A stretch of DNA of 64,000 nucleotides from Nocardia panacis (GTDB lineage: Bacteria > Actinomycetota > Actinomycetes > Mycobacteriales > Mycobacteriaceae). A program made the position numbers and the translations under genes. The notes under the pieces are model-generated. The model was not told the DNA's origin. It saw only the letters and a list, made by a program, of their open reading frames with translations, and searched no databases. Of this stretch, positions 9,309 to 17,721 are shown one piece after another (position 1 is the stretch's first letter; each line of letters begins with the position of its first letter). Where the stretch lies: the NCBI RefSeq assembly GCF_003598715.1, contig NZ_QZFU01000016.1, positions 682,001-746,000 on the forward strand, given 5' to 3'.

Positions 9309-10121
9309 ATGGACGGCGTGAACGACGCCGCCAACCACACTGCCGAGTCGGTTCCGGGCCCGCCGTCCACAGCATCGGCCGGTACGGCCGAGGCGGCTCG
9401 CCCGAATTCCGGCTCGCGCCTCTACCCGAGGGTGACGAGCTTCCGCTCCCGCCGCGGGGCACTCACCCCGACCCAGCAGCAATCCTGGGATCGCATGTGG
9501 CCCGTCATCGGCCGCGAGGTCGCCGACGCGCCACTGGACGCCGCCGCCTGGTTCGGCAGATCCGCCCCGCTGGTCGTCGAGATCGGTTGCGGCACCGGCA
9601 CGGCCACCGCCACCATGGCGCAGGCCGAACCGCACCTGAACCTGATCGGTATCGAGGTGTACCAGCCGGGGCTGGCCCAGCTGGTCCAGCGCGTCGAGCG
9701 CGAGGCGATCCCGAATATCCGGTTGCTGCGCGGCGATGCCGTCGACGTACTGGAAAACATGATTGCCAAAGGTTCGCTCACCGGGGTGCGCGTCTTCTTC
9801 CCCGATCCGTGGCCCAAAGCGCGCCACCACAAGCGCAGGCTGCTGCAGCCCGCCACCGTCGCCCTCGTCGCCGATCGGCTCATGCCCGGCGGGGTGCTGC
9901 ACGTGGCCACCGACCACGCGGAGTACGCCGAGCAGATCCTGGAGGTCGGATCGGCCGAACCCCAGCTCATCGGCCTGAACGAGACCACGGGCGGGGTGAG
10001 CGCCGAACACCGCGACACCGCCCCGATCGGATTCGAACGCCCCGTCACCAAATTCGAGGGCAAGGCACATCGCGCAGGTAGCACCATCACCGAGCTCATA
10101 TGGGGGAAGATCGACTCATGA
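9309..10121 (+). CDS. trmB: tRNA (guanine-N7-)-methyltransferase
   Basis: Methylates G46 in the variable loop of tRNAs using S-adenosylmethionine. The 270-aa protein has a variable, Ala/Ser-rich first 40 residues, then the SAM-binding motif VVEIGCGTGTATATMA, the acidic GIEVY, RGDAVDVL, and the family-specific catalytic loop FFPDPWPKARHHKRRLL. The C-terminal PVTKFEGKAHRAGSTI is also characteristic. ATG at 9309 or GTG at 9318 may be the start; both precede the conserved region. It overlaps the NYN gene by 4 bp (ATGA) and so heads the trmB-NYN-mmpL3 operon. Confidence 0.95.
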   Translation: MDGVNDAANHTAESVPGPPSTASAGTAEAARPNSGSRLYPRVTSFRSRRGALTPTQQQSWDRMWPVIGREVADAPLDAAAWFGRSAPLVVEIGCGTGTATATMAQAEPHLNLIGIEVYQPGLAQLVQRVEREAIPNIRLLRGDAVDVLENMIAKGSLTGVRVFFPDPWPKARHHKRRLLQPATVALVADRLMPGGVLHVATDHAEYAEQILEVGSAEPQLIGLNETTGGVSAEHRDTAPIGFERPVTKFEGKAHRAGSTITELIWGKIDS

Positions 10122-10831
10122 GCGTCAGCGAGATGGCCCACCAGGTGGCCGATGTTGCCGGGGAGGTGCACGCGAACGTACCCGAGGGTATGAATCCGGC
10201 GCCCGACGTGCGACGCGTCCTGCTGGTCTGGGACGCACCCAACCTGGATATGGGCCTCGGCGCCATTCTCGGCGGACGCCCCACCGCCGCCTACCGCCCC
10301 CGCTTCGACGCGCTGGGCCGCTGGCTGCTGGCCCGCACCGCCGAGCTATCGGTCGGCAGCCCCACCAGGGTCGAACCCGAGGCCACCGTCTTCACCAATA
10401 TCGCCCCCGGCACCGCCGATGTGGTGCGGCCCTGGGTGGAGGCGCTGCGCAATGTCGGCTACGCGGTCTTCGCCAAACCGAAGATCGACGAGGACTCCGA
10501 CGTCGACGCCGATATGCTCGCCCACATCGAGATGCGCCGCCGCGGCGCCGGACTCGCGGGCATCATGGTCGCCTCCGCCGACGGTCAAGCCTTCCGCGAA
10601 CCACTCGAGCGCATCGCCGCCGCGGGCGTGCCCGTGCAGGTGCTCGGCTTCCGCGAGCACGCGAGTTGGGCCGTCACATCCGATACCCTCGAATTCATCG
10701 ACCTCGAGGACATCCCCGGTGTGTTCCGCGAACCGCTGCCCAGGGTGAGCCTCGACTCGCTGCCCGACGAAGGCGCTTGGCTGCAACCGTTCCGTCCGCT
10801 GTCCGCGCTGCTCACCTCACGCCCCGCCTAA
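10118..10831 (+). CDS. NYN-domain (PIN-like) protein, Rv0207c-like
   Basis: A 237-aa predicted RNase-like protein of the NYN/LabA group. The start strand LLVWDAPNLDMGLG carries the first metal-binding acidic residues, followed by GYAVFAKPKIDEDSDVDADMLAHIEM with a cluster of acidic residues and GIMVASADGQAF with another, the usual spacing of a PIN-like active site. The ATG at 10118 overlaps the trmB stop and is preceded by GGGGGAAG. The order trmB, NYN, mmpL3 matches M. tuberculosis Rv0208c-Rv0206c. Its RNA target is unknown. Coupling to trmB suggests RNA metabolism, while location beside mmpL3 may be historical. Confidence 0.8.
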   Translation: MSVSEMAHQVADVAGEVHANVPEGMNPAPDVRRVLLVWDAPNLDMGLGAILGGRPTAAYRPRFDALGRWLLARTAELSVGSPTRVEPEATVFTNIAPGTADVVRPWVEALRNVGYAVFAKPKIDEDSDVDADMLAHIEMRRRGAGLAGIMVASADGQAFREPLERIAAAGVPVQVLGFREHASWAVTSDTLEFIDLEDIPGVFREPLPRVSLDSLPDEGAWLQPFRPLSALLTSRPA

Positions 10832-10842
10832 GGAGTCGCTTA

Positions 10843-13800
10843 GTGTTCACACGCTGGGGCGATCTGGTCTACAAACTGCGTTTTGCCGTCATCGGCATAG
10901 TCGGTGCCGCCCTATTGGCCTTGGGCGCGTACGGATTCGGCGTCGAAGACCGCCTCAGCTCCAGCGGATGGGACGATCCCACCTCGGAATCGGCCAAGGC
11001 CGCCCATATCGCCGACGGCGCCTTCGGGCGCGACCACCTCAGCGATGTGATCGTCTTCTACACCGCGCCCGACGGCAAGACGATCGACGACCCGCAGTGG
11101 AACAGCAAGATCATCGAGAACCTGCGGACACTGCACACCCAGTATCCGGACGAGATCGACAAGGTCAACGGCGCCTACTGGAAGATCGACGACAAAACCC
11201 CCACCCTGGCCTCGACCTTCGGGTCCAAGGACAAGAAGTACGCCTTCGCCTCGATCGCCATCGTCGGCAACAACGACAGCGATATGGTGCGCAACTTCCG
11301 CAAGGTCAAGGACGCCTTCTACATACCGGGCGTCGACGTGCAGGTCACCGGCCTGCAAGCGGTCGCGGGCACCCTCAACGACACCATCGCCAGCGACGCC
11401 AGGCGCATGGAGTTGATCGCCATCCCGGCCGTCGGGATCCTGCTGTTCTTCATCTTCGGCGGTATCGTCGCCGCCGCGCTGCCGCTCATCGTCGGCGGGC
11501 TGACGATCATCGCGGCCAACGGCATCATCATGGCCATCACGCAGTTCACCGAGGTGAACTCGTTCATCTCCAATGTCGTCTCGATGATCGGCCTCGGCTT
11601 GGCCATCGACTACGGGCTGTTCATCGTCAGTCGCTTCCGCGAGGAACTGGCCGAAGGCTATGACACCCGCGCCGCCGTGCGCCGCTCGGTCGTCACCGCG
11701 GGCCGCACCGTCGTGTTCTCCGCGACCATGATCATCGCCAGCCTCGGCGGCATGCTGCTGTTCCCGCAGGGCTTCCTCAAATCGATCGCCTACGGCTCCA
11801 TCGCCACCGTGGCGTTGGCCGCCCTCACCGCCATCACCATGCTGCCCGCCATGCTGGCCGTCCTCGGCCCGCGGGTGGACATGCTGGGCCTCAAACGATT
11901 CCGCCGCACCAAAACCGCCGAAGAGGTGGAGAACGGCATCTGGGGCAAGACCACCCGCTGGGTGATGCAGCACCCGCTCAAGATCGCCATCCCGCTGTGC
12001 ATCGTGCTGCTGCTGCTGATCATTCCGGTCAAGAATCTGGCCTTCGGCGGTATCAACGAGCGCTACCTGCCACCCGACAACAAGGTGCGCGTCGCGCTGC
12101 AGAACTTCACCAAGGTCTTCCCCATGAAGAAGACGGACCCGGTGCAGTTGGTCATGGTGTCGGACAACAGCCAGGACGTCGGCAAGGTCTGGAAACAGGC
12201 CCAGCAGGCCCCCGGCCTGATCGGCACCTTCGAAGCGCCCTCCCAGTCGAACACCGACAAGACCATCTACCGCACCAGCGCCACCCTGATCGACTCCGAG
12301 AAACCCGACGAGACGATCGACTACCTGCGCTCGATGGACATACCCGACAACGTTCAGCTCTACGTCGGGGGCCAGCCCGCCATCCAGAAGGACAGCATCG
12401 ACACGCTGCTGGCACGCATGCCATGGATGATCGGCATCGTTCTGCTCGTCACCACGCTGCTGATGTTCCTCACCTTCGGCTCGCTGGTGCTGCCCATCAA
12501 GGCCGCGCTCATGAGCGCGCTCGGATTGGGTTCCACCCTCGGCATTCTCACCTGGATCTTTATCGACGGACACGGGTCCGGACTGCTCAACTTCACCCCG
12601 CAGCCGATCATGTCGCCGGTCCTGGTGCTCATGATGGCGGTGATCTATGGCCTCTCGGTCGACTACGAGGTCTTCCTGCTCTCCCGCATGGTCGAGTCCA
12701 GGACCAGGGGCGCGTCCACCACCGAGGCGGTGCGCGCGGGCACCGCGCACACCGGCAACATCATCACCGCCGCCGCGCTCATCCTGCTCGTGGTCACCGG
12801 CGCGTTCGCCTTCTCCGACCTGGTGATGATGAAGTACCTCGCCTACGGCATGGTCGCGGCACTGTTCATCGACGCCACCCTGCTGCGCATGCTGCTGGTG
12901 CCCGCCACCATGAAACTGCTCGGCGACGACTGCTGGTGGGCACCCAAGTGGCTCAAGAAGATCCAGGAGAAAGTCGGACTCAGCGAACCCGTCCTCGACG
13001 ACGAGATGCCGGGCAATGCCGAAGTCGTCGACCTGGTGAAGACCACGCCCGTCACCGACCCGGTCACTACGATCATGCCCGCGCTCGGCAGCACCAAGAA
13101 GTCGCCGCCGCGCAAGCGCAGCATTCACGAGATCGAATCGTCCGCGCCGACCGTGCGGTTCGATAGGATCAAGACCGCCAAACCTGTTGTGACCAAGCAT
13201 GATCCGACGCGGCCCATGCCGCCGCAGACGGTAGTCGCGCCCGAGGGCGTCGAGAATGCCGCTGCCGGTGGCGAATTCAGCGCCGGCTCGGACCAATTCG
13301 GCACTCCCCCGAATCAATCAGGTACTGCGCCAGGCCAATTCAGTGCGGCACCAGGACAATTCGGCACAGGATATTCGGGCGCCGCAGGCGAGCCTGGTGC
13401 TCGCCCCGGCGAATTCAGGAGCGCCCCCGGCGAGTCCAATGCCGCCTTCGGTGAATTCCGGATCAATCCGGTCGAGTCCGGTACCGGCCTCGGCGAATTC
13501 AGGAGCGCCCCCGGTGAATTCGGCCCCGGTCAAGGCGGATTCGGCGCAGCGAACGAGCCACCGGCACGCGCCTCCTATGGTCCGCCTGCCGAACCCCGCG
13601 ATTCCTTTGGACCGCAGGCCGAAACGCCCGCTCGCGACTTCTACGGCACGCCCGTGGAGCGCGACACCTACGCGGCGTCGACCGAATTCGCGGCCGCTGA
13701 TGCGGACGCCGCCATGGCCGCGGCATTGCGCAATGGCGACTTCAGCGCCTGGACATCACCCTCGGATACCGTGCGCTCCAACGAATTCCCGACTCGCACC

Positions 13801-14742
13801 ACCCCGCCGGGCGCGACCAAGCCGCCGGCACCGCCGCGCACGGTTGCCCCCGCACCCATCCCACCCGCCCCGCTGACCAATACGGACCGCGGCGGACAAC
13901 CCAATCCCCCCGCCACCGAACCGATGGCGCGCGAGGACTATCCGAACACCTTCGACCAGGATTCGTCCGCCCACAACCTCCCCCCGAATTCCCTTCCGGC
14001 GGACCACCTTCCGCCCGCACAGCGCCCGATCGCGCCCCCGCGCTCCGCGCCGCAACCCGGCAACCAGCCGCGCGTCCTGCCGCCCCATTCGGGTCCGCAG
14101 CCCACCGATCCGGCGGGACGCGGCCAGTCCGGACCGCAGCCCGCGGGACGCACCCACCCCTCGGGTCCACAGCCCATCAACCGGATCCAACCTCCCACTT
14201 CGGGTCCACAGCCCATCGACCCGACGGGACGCATCCAGCCTCCCACCGCCGGTCCGCAGCCGATCGATCCGCGCAATCTGCCGCCGAACCCGGCACCGCG
14301 CCCGATCCAGCCCAGCCCCCAACGCGGCGAACAGTTCCGTGCCCCCCAGCCGATGCCCCCGAACCCGCCGCACCCCACCCAGCCGGGCTACCCCACACCT
14401 GATTCGGCCATCCGCAGGCAGCCGATCAACCCGGCTCGCCCCCTTCCCCCCACTCAGCCGCCCGCACCCCAAAACGCGCCCGGCCAACCAACCCCGCGCA
14501 TCCTCCCCCCGCGCCCGACCACTCCATCGACCGACGCCACCACCCCGGTCCCCCCACAACCCCAAACCCCCGAACCCGAACCGGACAACGGCCCCCACAC
14601 CAGCCGCAGCAGCATCGAAAGCTGGATGGCCGAACTCCGCTCCTCCCGCCGCGCCACCCCCCGCGACGAAGGCCGCCACCACAACAACGACGGCCGCACC
14701 GTAAGCGTCAACGAACTCCTCCGCCGCCGCGACAACGAGTAG
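10843..14742 (+). CDS. mmpL3: RND-family trehalose monomycolate exporter MmpL3
   Basis: Moves trehalose monomycolate across the inner membrane for outer-membrane assembly, driven by the proton gradient. GTG at 10843 follows AGGAG at 10831-10835. Residues 1-710 form the RND core: one membrane helix, a periplasmic domain, five helices, then the same plan again. Both Asp-Tyr proton-relay pairs are present (GLAIDYGLF and GLSVDYEVF). The final DDCWWAPKWLKK is typical of MmpL proteins. The remaining 590 or so residues are a Pro/Gly/Gln-rich, repeat-containing cytoplasmic tail, making the 1299-aa protein much longer than the roughly 944-aa M. tuberculosis one. Its neighbours (trmB, NYN) match the Rv0206c locus. 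Confidence 0.95.
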   Translation: MFTRWGDLVYKLRFAVIGIVGAALLALGAYGFGVEDRLSSSGWDDPTSESAKAAHIADGAFGRDHLSDVIVFYTAPDGKTIDDPQWNSKIIENLRTLHTQYPDEIDKVNGAYWKIDDKTPTLASTFGSKDKKYAFASIAIVGNNDSDMVRNFRKVKDAFYIPGVDVQVTGLQAVAGTLNDTIASDARRMELIAIPAVGILLFFIFGGIVAAALPLIVGGLTIIAANGIIMAITQFTEVNSFISNVVSMIGLGLAIDYGLFIVSRFREELAEGYDTRAAVRRSVVTAGRTVVFSATMIIASLGGMLLFPQGFLKSIAYGSIATVALAALTAITMLPAMLAVLGPRVDMLGLKRFRRTKTAEEVENGIWGKTTRWVMQHPLKIAIPLCIVLLLLIIPVKNLAFGGINERYLPPDNKVRVALQNFTKVFPMKKTDPVQLVMVSDNSQDVGKVWKQAQQAPGLIGTFEAPSQSNTDKTIYRTSATLIDSEKPDETIDYLRSMDIPDNVQLYVGGQPAIQKDSIDTLLARMPWMIGIVLLVTTLLMFLTFGSLVLPIKAALMSALGLGSTLGILTWIFIDGHGSGLLNFTPQPIMSPVLVLMMAVIYGLSVDYEVFLLSRMVESRTRGASTTEAVRAGTAHTGNIITAAALILLVVTGAFAFSDLVMMKYLAYGMVAALFIDATLLRMLLVPATMKLLGDDCWWAPKWLKKIQEKVGLSEPVLDDEMPGNAEVVDLVKTTPVTDPVTTIMPALGSTKKSPPRKRSIHEIESSAPTVRFDRIKTAKPVVTKHDPTRPMPPQTVVAPEGVENAAAGGEFSAGSDQFGTPPNQSGTAPGQFSAAPGQFGTGYSGAAGEPGARPGEFRSAPGESNAAFGEFRINPVESGTGLGEFRSAPGEFGPGQGGFGAANEPPARASYGPPAEPRDSFGPQAETPARDFYGTPVERDTYAASTEFAAADADAAMAAALRNGDFSAWTSPSDTVRSNEFPTRTTPPGATKPPAPPRTVAPAPIPPAPLTNTDRGGQPNPPATEPMAREDYPNTFDQDSSAHNLPPNSLPADHLPPAQRPIAPPRSAPQPGNQPRVLPPHSGPQPTDPAGRGQSGPQPAGRTHPSGPQPINRIQPPTSGPQPIDPTGRIQPPTAGPQPIDPRNLPPNPAPRPIQPSPQRGEQFRAPQPMPPNPPHPTQPGYPTPDSAIRRQPINPARPLPPTQPPAPQNAPGQPTPRILPPRPTTPSTDATTPVPPQPQTPEPEPDNGPHTSRSSIESWMAELRSSRRATPRDEGRHHNNDGRTVSVNELLRRRDNE
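13270..14330 (+). repeat. Low-complexity repeat region coding the MmpL3 tail
   Basis: Two repeat families are visible in the translation. The first (13270-13560) repeats units related to GEFRSAPGE. The second (about 14080-14300) repeats SGPQPIDPxGR-like units at least four times. Both are in frame and without predicted structure. Confidence 0.75.
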
Positions 14743-14748
14743 CCGCCG

Positions 14749-14777
14749 CCGCTGGACTCCGGGGCCGAGTCCAGCGG
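14749..14777 (+). terminator. Hairpin terminator after mmpL3
   Basis: A perfect 11-bp stem, CCGCTGGACTC (14749-14759) with GAGTCCAGCGG (14767-14777), and a 7-nt loop, beginning 7 bases past the mmpL3 stop. It separates the mmpL3 operon from the toxin-antitoxin patch. Confidence 0.75.
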
Positions 14778-14805
14778 ACCAGCACACCTCCTACGTTGCG
14801 TTTAA

Positions 14806-14828
14806 TTCGAATATTTCGTATATTTCGA
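14806..14828 (+). promoter_or_regulatory. AT-rich triple TTCG repeat before the antitoxin
   Basis: Three TTCG(A/T) elements spaced exactly 9 bp apart (14806, 14815, 14824) in a markedly AT-rich stretch immediately before the ribosome binding site AGGAGG (14831-14836). The position fits an autoregulatory operator of the antitoxin and/or the -10 region. No binding has been shown. Confidence 0.4.
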
Positions 14829-14844
14829 CTAGGAGGTGATCGGG

Positions 14845-15306
14845 TTGAAGGTAAACCAACGGTCCGGAATGACCCCAGAAGCCGGACCCAACGGGACAGA
14901 GCAGGCGAACCAGGCCCTCTGCCAACTCAATCGGATCCTCGACTCGGATTCCAGTGGGTCCGACGTCACGATCCGCGTCGAAGCGGACGATCGGATCGTG
15001 ACGGTGTCACGCACGGTTGCCGAGGTGCTGCGTCAAGTCCTTGCCAATACAGCGGCAGGCCAGGCAGTCAGTGTTGTGCCGATGCATGCCGAGTTCACTA
15101 CCCAGCAGGCTGCCGACATACTGAACGTCTCGCGACCATATTTGGTGAAGCTGTTGGACGCCGGTGAAATCGAGTACCGCAAGGTTGGCTCGCACCGCCG
15201 TATAAAGGCGGCTTCCCTAGCCGCCTATCGACACCAGTCCGAAGTCGAAAGCCGTAGGGCGGCAGACGAACTGACCGAGCTCACCGAGGAGATGGGGCTT
15301 TACTGA
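14845..15306 (+). CDS. Antitoxin with excisionase-type helix-turn-helix
   Basis: A 153-aa protein of the group that pairs with PIN-domain toxins. TTG at 14845 is chosen because it lies 8 nt after AGGAGG; a GTG at 14836 overlaps that site. The N-terminal 80 residues form a variable domain (VTIRVEADDRIVTVS...). A MerR/excisionase-like DNA-binding fold follows (TTQQAADILNVSRPYLVKLL, then YRKVGSHRRIKAASLAAY). The C-terminal VESRRAADELTELTEEMGLY is the likely toxin-binding tail. The toxin that should follow is present only as a remnant. It probably represses its own promoter. Confidence 0.8.
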   Translation: MKVNQRSGMTPEAGPNGTEQANQALCQLNRILDSDSSGSDVTIRVEADDRIVTVSRTVAEVLRQVLANTAAGQAVSVVPMHAEFTTQQAADILNVSRPYLVKLLDAGEIEYRKVGSHRRIKAASLAAYRHQSEVESRRAADELTELTEEMGLY

Positions 15307-15307
15307 C

Positions 15308-15472
15308 TTGGCATTCACCGTGGTGTATGACGCGAATGTGCTGTACCCATCGGCCTTCCAGTCGCGGCATCGCTGCTTCGTCGCTGACGAACTGCTGCCG
15401 CCGGTCGAGCTTGAAAGCCGCAAGACGGCAGATGAACTCAGTCTACTGACCGAGAAGATGTCGCTCTACTGA
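15308..15472 (+). pseudogene. PIN-toxin N-terminus fused to a second antitoxin tail (remnant)
   Basis: A 54-codon frame starts with TTG one base after the antitoxin stop. It begins FTVVYDANVLYPS, the first strand and catalytic Asp region of PIN-domain toxins. It then changes abruptly and ends ESRKTADELSLLTEKMSLY, a clear copy of the preceding antitoxin's C-terminus (ESRRAADELTELTEEMGLY), with similar DNA. Roughly 120 residues of toxin are missing. The simplest reading is a deletion between two tandem antitoxin-toxin modules that joined the toxin start to the end of another antitoxin. No RNase activity is expected. Confidence 0.75.
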
Positions 15473-15514
15473 CACGGACTGCCATAGTGCGACGGGCAGC
15501 CGGTGACTCAGCCG

Positions 15515-15784
15515 TCATGCCTGGCTCGTAGACGTGCTCGCCTCGCGGTTGGCGGCCGCGTCTTGGTCGGCGCGGAATAGGTCGAGGTCGACCGCCGGGG
15601 CATCGCGGGACTTCGCGGCGAAGTCCGCGCGCGTCACGAAACGACGGCGCGGCAACGGGGTCAGCTCGGCGGTCCGGTGACCATCGCGGGTCACGATGAA
15701 GGAGCGGCCGTGTTCGACCGCATCCAGGATCGCTTCGGATCTGTTGCGGAGGTCGGCCTGCGTGATCTCGGGCTGAAGCGGCAT
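15515..15784 (-). CDS. Orphan Phd/YefM-type antitoxin
   Basis: An 89-aa protein. ITQADLRNRSEAILDAVEHG and SFIVTRDGHRTAELTPL are the Phd/YefM DNA-binding fold. The C-terminal half (about residues 50-89) is charged and probably disordered, as toxin-binding tails are. The ATG at 15784 starts the conserved fold; an upstream start at 15823 would add an unlike sequence. In the minus direction no toxin gene follows; the next open stretch shows no PIN or RelE features. It is therefore an orphan, sitting beside another decayed toxin-antitoxin module. Confidence 0.75.
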   Translation of the reverse strand: MPLQPEITQADLRNRSEAILDAVEHGRSFIVTRDGHRTAELTPLPRRRFVTRADFAAKSRDAPAVDLDLFRADQDAAANREASTSTSQA

Positions 15785-15866
15785 CACACAGGTTAACCAA
15801 TGCGGCGAGTTGTGCTGCCGCATGAACCAGCGGATTCGGAGCGCTCTTCGGACTGCTCGGCCGTGT

Positions 15867-16325
15867 CTAAGGGATCGCGGCGTGGGTGCGGGTTTGGTGG
15901 AGGACGGCGGAGAGGATCGTGGAGCGGGGTGGGAGGCGCAGCAGGGCCGGGGTGGGGGTGGCGGCCCAGTGCCAGCCTTGCGGGGAATCGGTGCAGGGGA
16001 GCATGAGGTTGCGGCCTGCGGGGACGATGGTGACGGCGTGGACGGCGAGGGCGCGGCGCAGGGGGACTTCGACAGGCAGCGCCGGGGCGGGTGGGGTGAC
16101 CAGGAAGGTCCAGGTGCGGTCGCCCGGATCGGCGACCACGGGGGCGATGTAGTCGCAGTCGAGGGCGGCCAGTACCGGGGTGCCCAGAGCGGCGGGCATC
16201 ACCACCGCGCTCAGCACGGATCCGGTGGCGATCATCGGGCGGCCCGCGACCAGTTGAACCGGCAGGCCGAATTGGTAACGCAGCAGATCGACAATGTCAT
16301 GCGGAGATCGACACAACTCGAACAT
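15867..16325 (-). CDS. Hypothetical protein divergent from an XRE regulator, 152 aa
   Basis: Not recognised with certainty. The protein has a compact alpha/beta look: VQLVAGRPMIATGSVLSAVV, DCDYIAPVVADPGDRTWTFLV, then VPLRRALAVHAVTIVPAGRN. It has no membrane segment. The WTFLVTPP strand and general length recall small actinobacterial proteins that accompany XRE regulators, some of which resemble primase/polymerase N-terminal domains, but no catalytic motif can be seen. It is divergently transcribed from the XRE gene at 16528 across about 200 bp holding a 16-bp tandem repeat, so shared regulation is likely. Confidence 0.55.
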   Translation of the reverse strand: MFELCRSPHDIVDLLRYQFGLPVQLVAGRPMIATGSVLSAVVMPAALGTPVLAALDCDYIAPVVADPGDRTWTFLVTPPAPALPVEVPLRRALAVHAVTIVPAGRNLMLPCTDSPQGWHWAATPTPALLRLPPRSTILSAVLHQTRTHAAIP

Positions 16326-16382
16326 CGGGGTCAGTCCTCCCGTACCGGGGGCGAGGTGGGCTGCCGCACCCCCTGTGCATTC

Positions 16383-16414
16383 TCAAAGTTGCAGAAAGTC
16401 AAAGTTGCAGAAAG
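16383..16414. repeat. Perfect 16-bp tandem direct repeat in a divergent promoter
   Basis: TCAAAGTTGCAGAAAG occurs twice without a gap (16383-16398 and 16399-16414), in the region between the divergent genes at 16325 and 16528. The second copy runs into GGCAAC, giving a short GTTGC...GCAAC dyad. It is probably a binding site for the adjacent XRE regulator. Confidence 0.7.
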
Positions 16415-16527
16415 GCAACGGTATTCCAGCGACAGGGGAACCAGTCGTACGCAATGTCCCACTTTTGGGCTCCGCGATCACCTACCGTCGTACCCTGAAA
16501 CCCAGATTTAACAAAGGGATTGGGCAA

Positions 16528-17721
16528 ATGGACGATTCGTCGATCGGGATGCGCATTCGGCAATTCCGCGGCAAGGCCCTCACCCAGCGTCAGCTCGCCG
16601 ACCAGGCCGGGGTCAGCGTGGACCTGGTGCGCAAGCTGGAGCAGGGCGGACGGCAGACAGCGTCCATCGCGAGCCTCCAAAAGCTCGCTCGCGCACTGGA
16701 TGTCGACATTTCGGACTTGATCGGCAAGCGTCAGGGGATACCCTCGGGCAACCCGGATACCGGGATTGTCGCCATCCGCCGCGCGCTCACCCCGGTGGAC
16801 GACCTGCTCGCCGAGACCCGCGAGGAGGAGGTCGTCGAACTCGAGGAGGCGGCGCGCGCGGTGGCCTATGCCTGGGGTGCGTACTGGGCGGGACGCTACG
16901 AATTGCTCACCACCATCCTGCCTTCGGGTCTGATTCAATTGCGGGCCTCGGTGCACGCGGCCGATCCGGCCACCGCCCCCGCCGCCAACGAATTGCTGGC
17001 CCGCATGTACTGGGTGACCGGTTGCACCCTGGTGCATTTGGGGCAGACCGATCCCGCGTTCCTGGCCATCCGGTCGGCGCTGACGGCGGCCGAACTGGGT
17101 CGTGATCCCTTGCTGCTGGCCATGATTCGCGGCTCTGTCGGTTGGCAACTACTGGTGCAGGGCCGCTACGAGGAGGCGCGCGGGGTGGCGCTCACCGCGG
17201 CGGCGCGCCTGGAACCCGTCGGCGAGGTGAGCGCACCGCAGCTGTGCGCCTACGGATCGCTGGTGCTGCTCGGCGCGACGGCGGCCGGGCGCGAGCAGAA
17301 GGTTCCGCAAGCCCTGAGTCTGATCGAGACCGCCTCGGAGGTGGCCGGGCGCGTGGGCATGGACCGCAGGGACTACGAAACCTATTTCGGTCCTTCACAA
17401 GTCATCATGCAGACGGTGGATGTGAATATCTCCAGCGAGCGCTATCCCGAGGCGCTGGCCGCCGCGCGGGCAATGCCGGCCAATGGCGGCGGACTCCCCC
17501 AAGCCTCCCGTGCCCGCCACCTCACCGATACCGCCGTGGCGCTGGCCCGCACCGGTCGCCACGAGCACGCGCTGAGCACGCTGCTCAATGCCGAGCGGGT
17601 CGGCGGCGCGGACTGGATCAAATATCAGGCGCTGCCCCGACACATCGTGTCGGAACTGCTCGATCACGATCGGAAGATGCCGCTGCGGGCCTTCGCCTCA
17701 CGTTTGGGTGTACCGGGCTAA
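16528..17721 (+). CDS. XRE-family transcriptional regulator with TPR-like C-terminus
   Basis: A 397-aa DNA-binding regulator. Residues 5-65 form the helix-turn-helix (LTQRQLADQAGVSVDLVRKL then SIASLQKLARALDVDISDL). Residues 90-390 are a solenoid of paired helices rich in Ala/Leu, like the TPR-type sensor domains of Streptomyces XRE regulators. ATG at 16528 follows AAAGGGA; longer frames upstream lack conserved sequence. It is divergent from the 152-aa gene and converges on the DUF1707 gene with a 4-bp stop overlap. The signal it senses is unknown. Confidence 0.85.
   Translation: MDDSSIGMRIRQFRGKALTQRQLADQAGVSVDLVRKLEQGGRQTASIASLQKLARALDVDISDLIGKRQGIPSGNPDTGIVAIRRALTPVDDLLAETREEEVVELEEAARAVAYAWGAYWAGRYELLTTILPSGLIQLRASVHAADPATAPAANELLARMYWVTGCTLVHLGQTDPAFLAIRSALTAAELGRDPLLLAMIRGSVGWQLLVQGRYEEARGVALTAAARLEPVGEVSAPQLCAYGSLVLLGATAAGREQKVPQALSLIETASEVAGRVGMDRRDYETYFGPSQVIMQTVDVNISSERYPEALAAARAMPANGGGLPQASRARHLTDTAVALARTGRHEHALSTLLNAERVGGADWIKYQALPRHIVSELLDHDRKMPLRAFASRLGVPG

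Noticed and set aside
10912..13317. Long open frame of 801 codons on the minus strand across mmpL3
   Set aside because: It is antisense to a certain gene, very rich in His/Asp/Gly/Arg as expected from a shadow of high-G+C code, and has no family features.
15438..15514. A toxin gene after the Phd/YefM antitoxin
   Set aside because: The remaining minus-strand frame is short, Arg/Ser-rich and shows no PIN, RelE or Doc motif.
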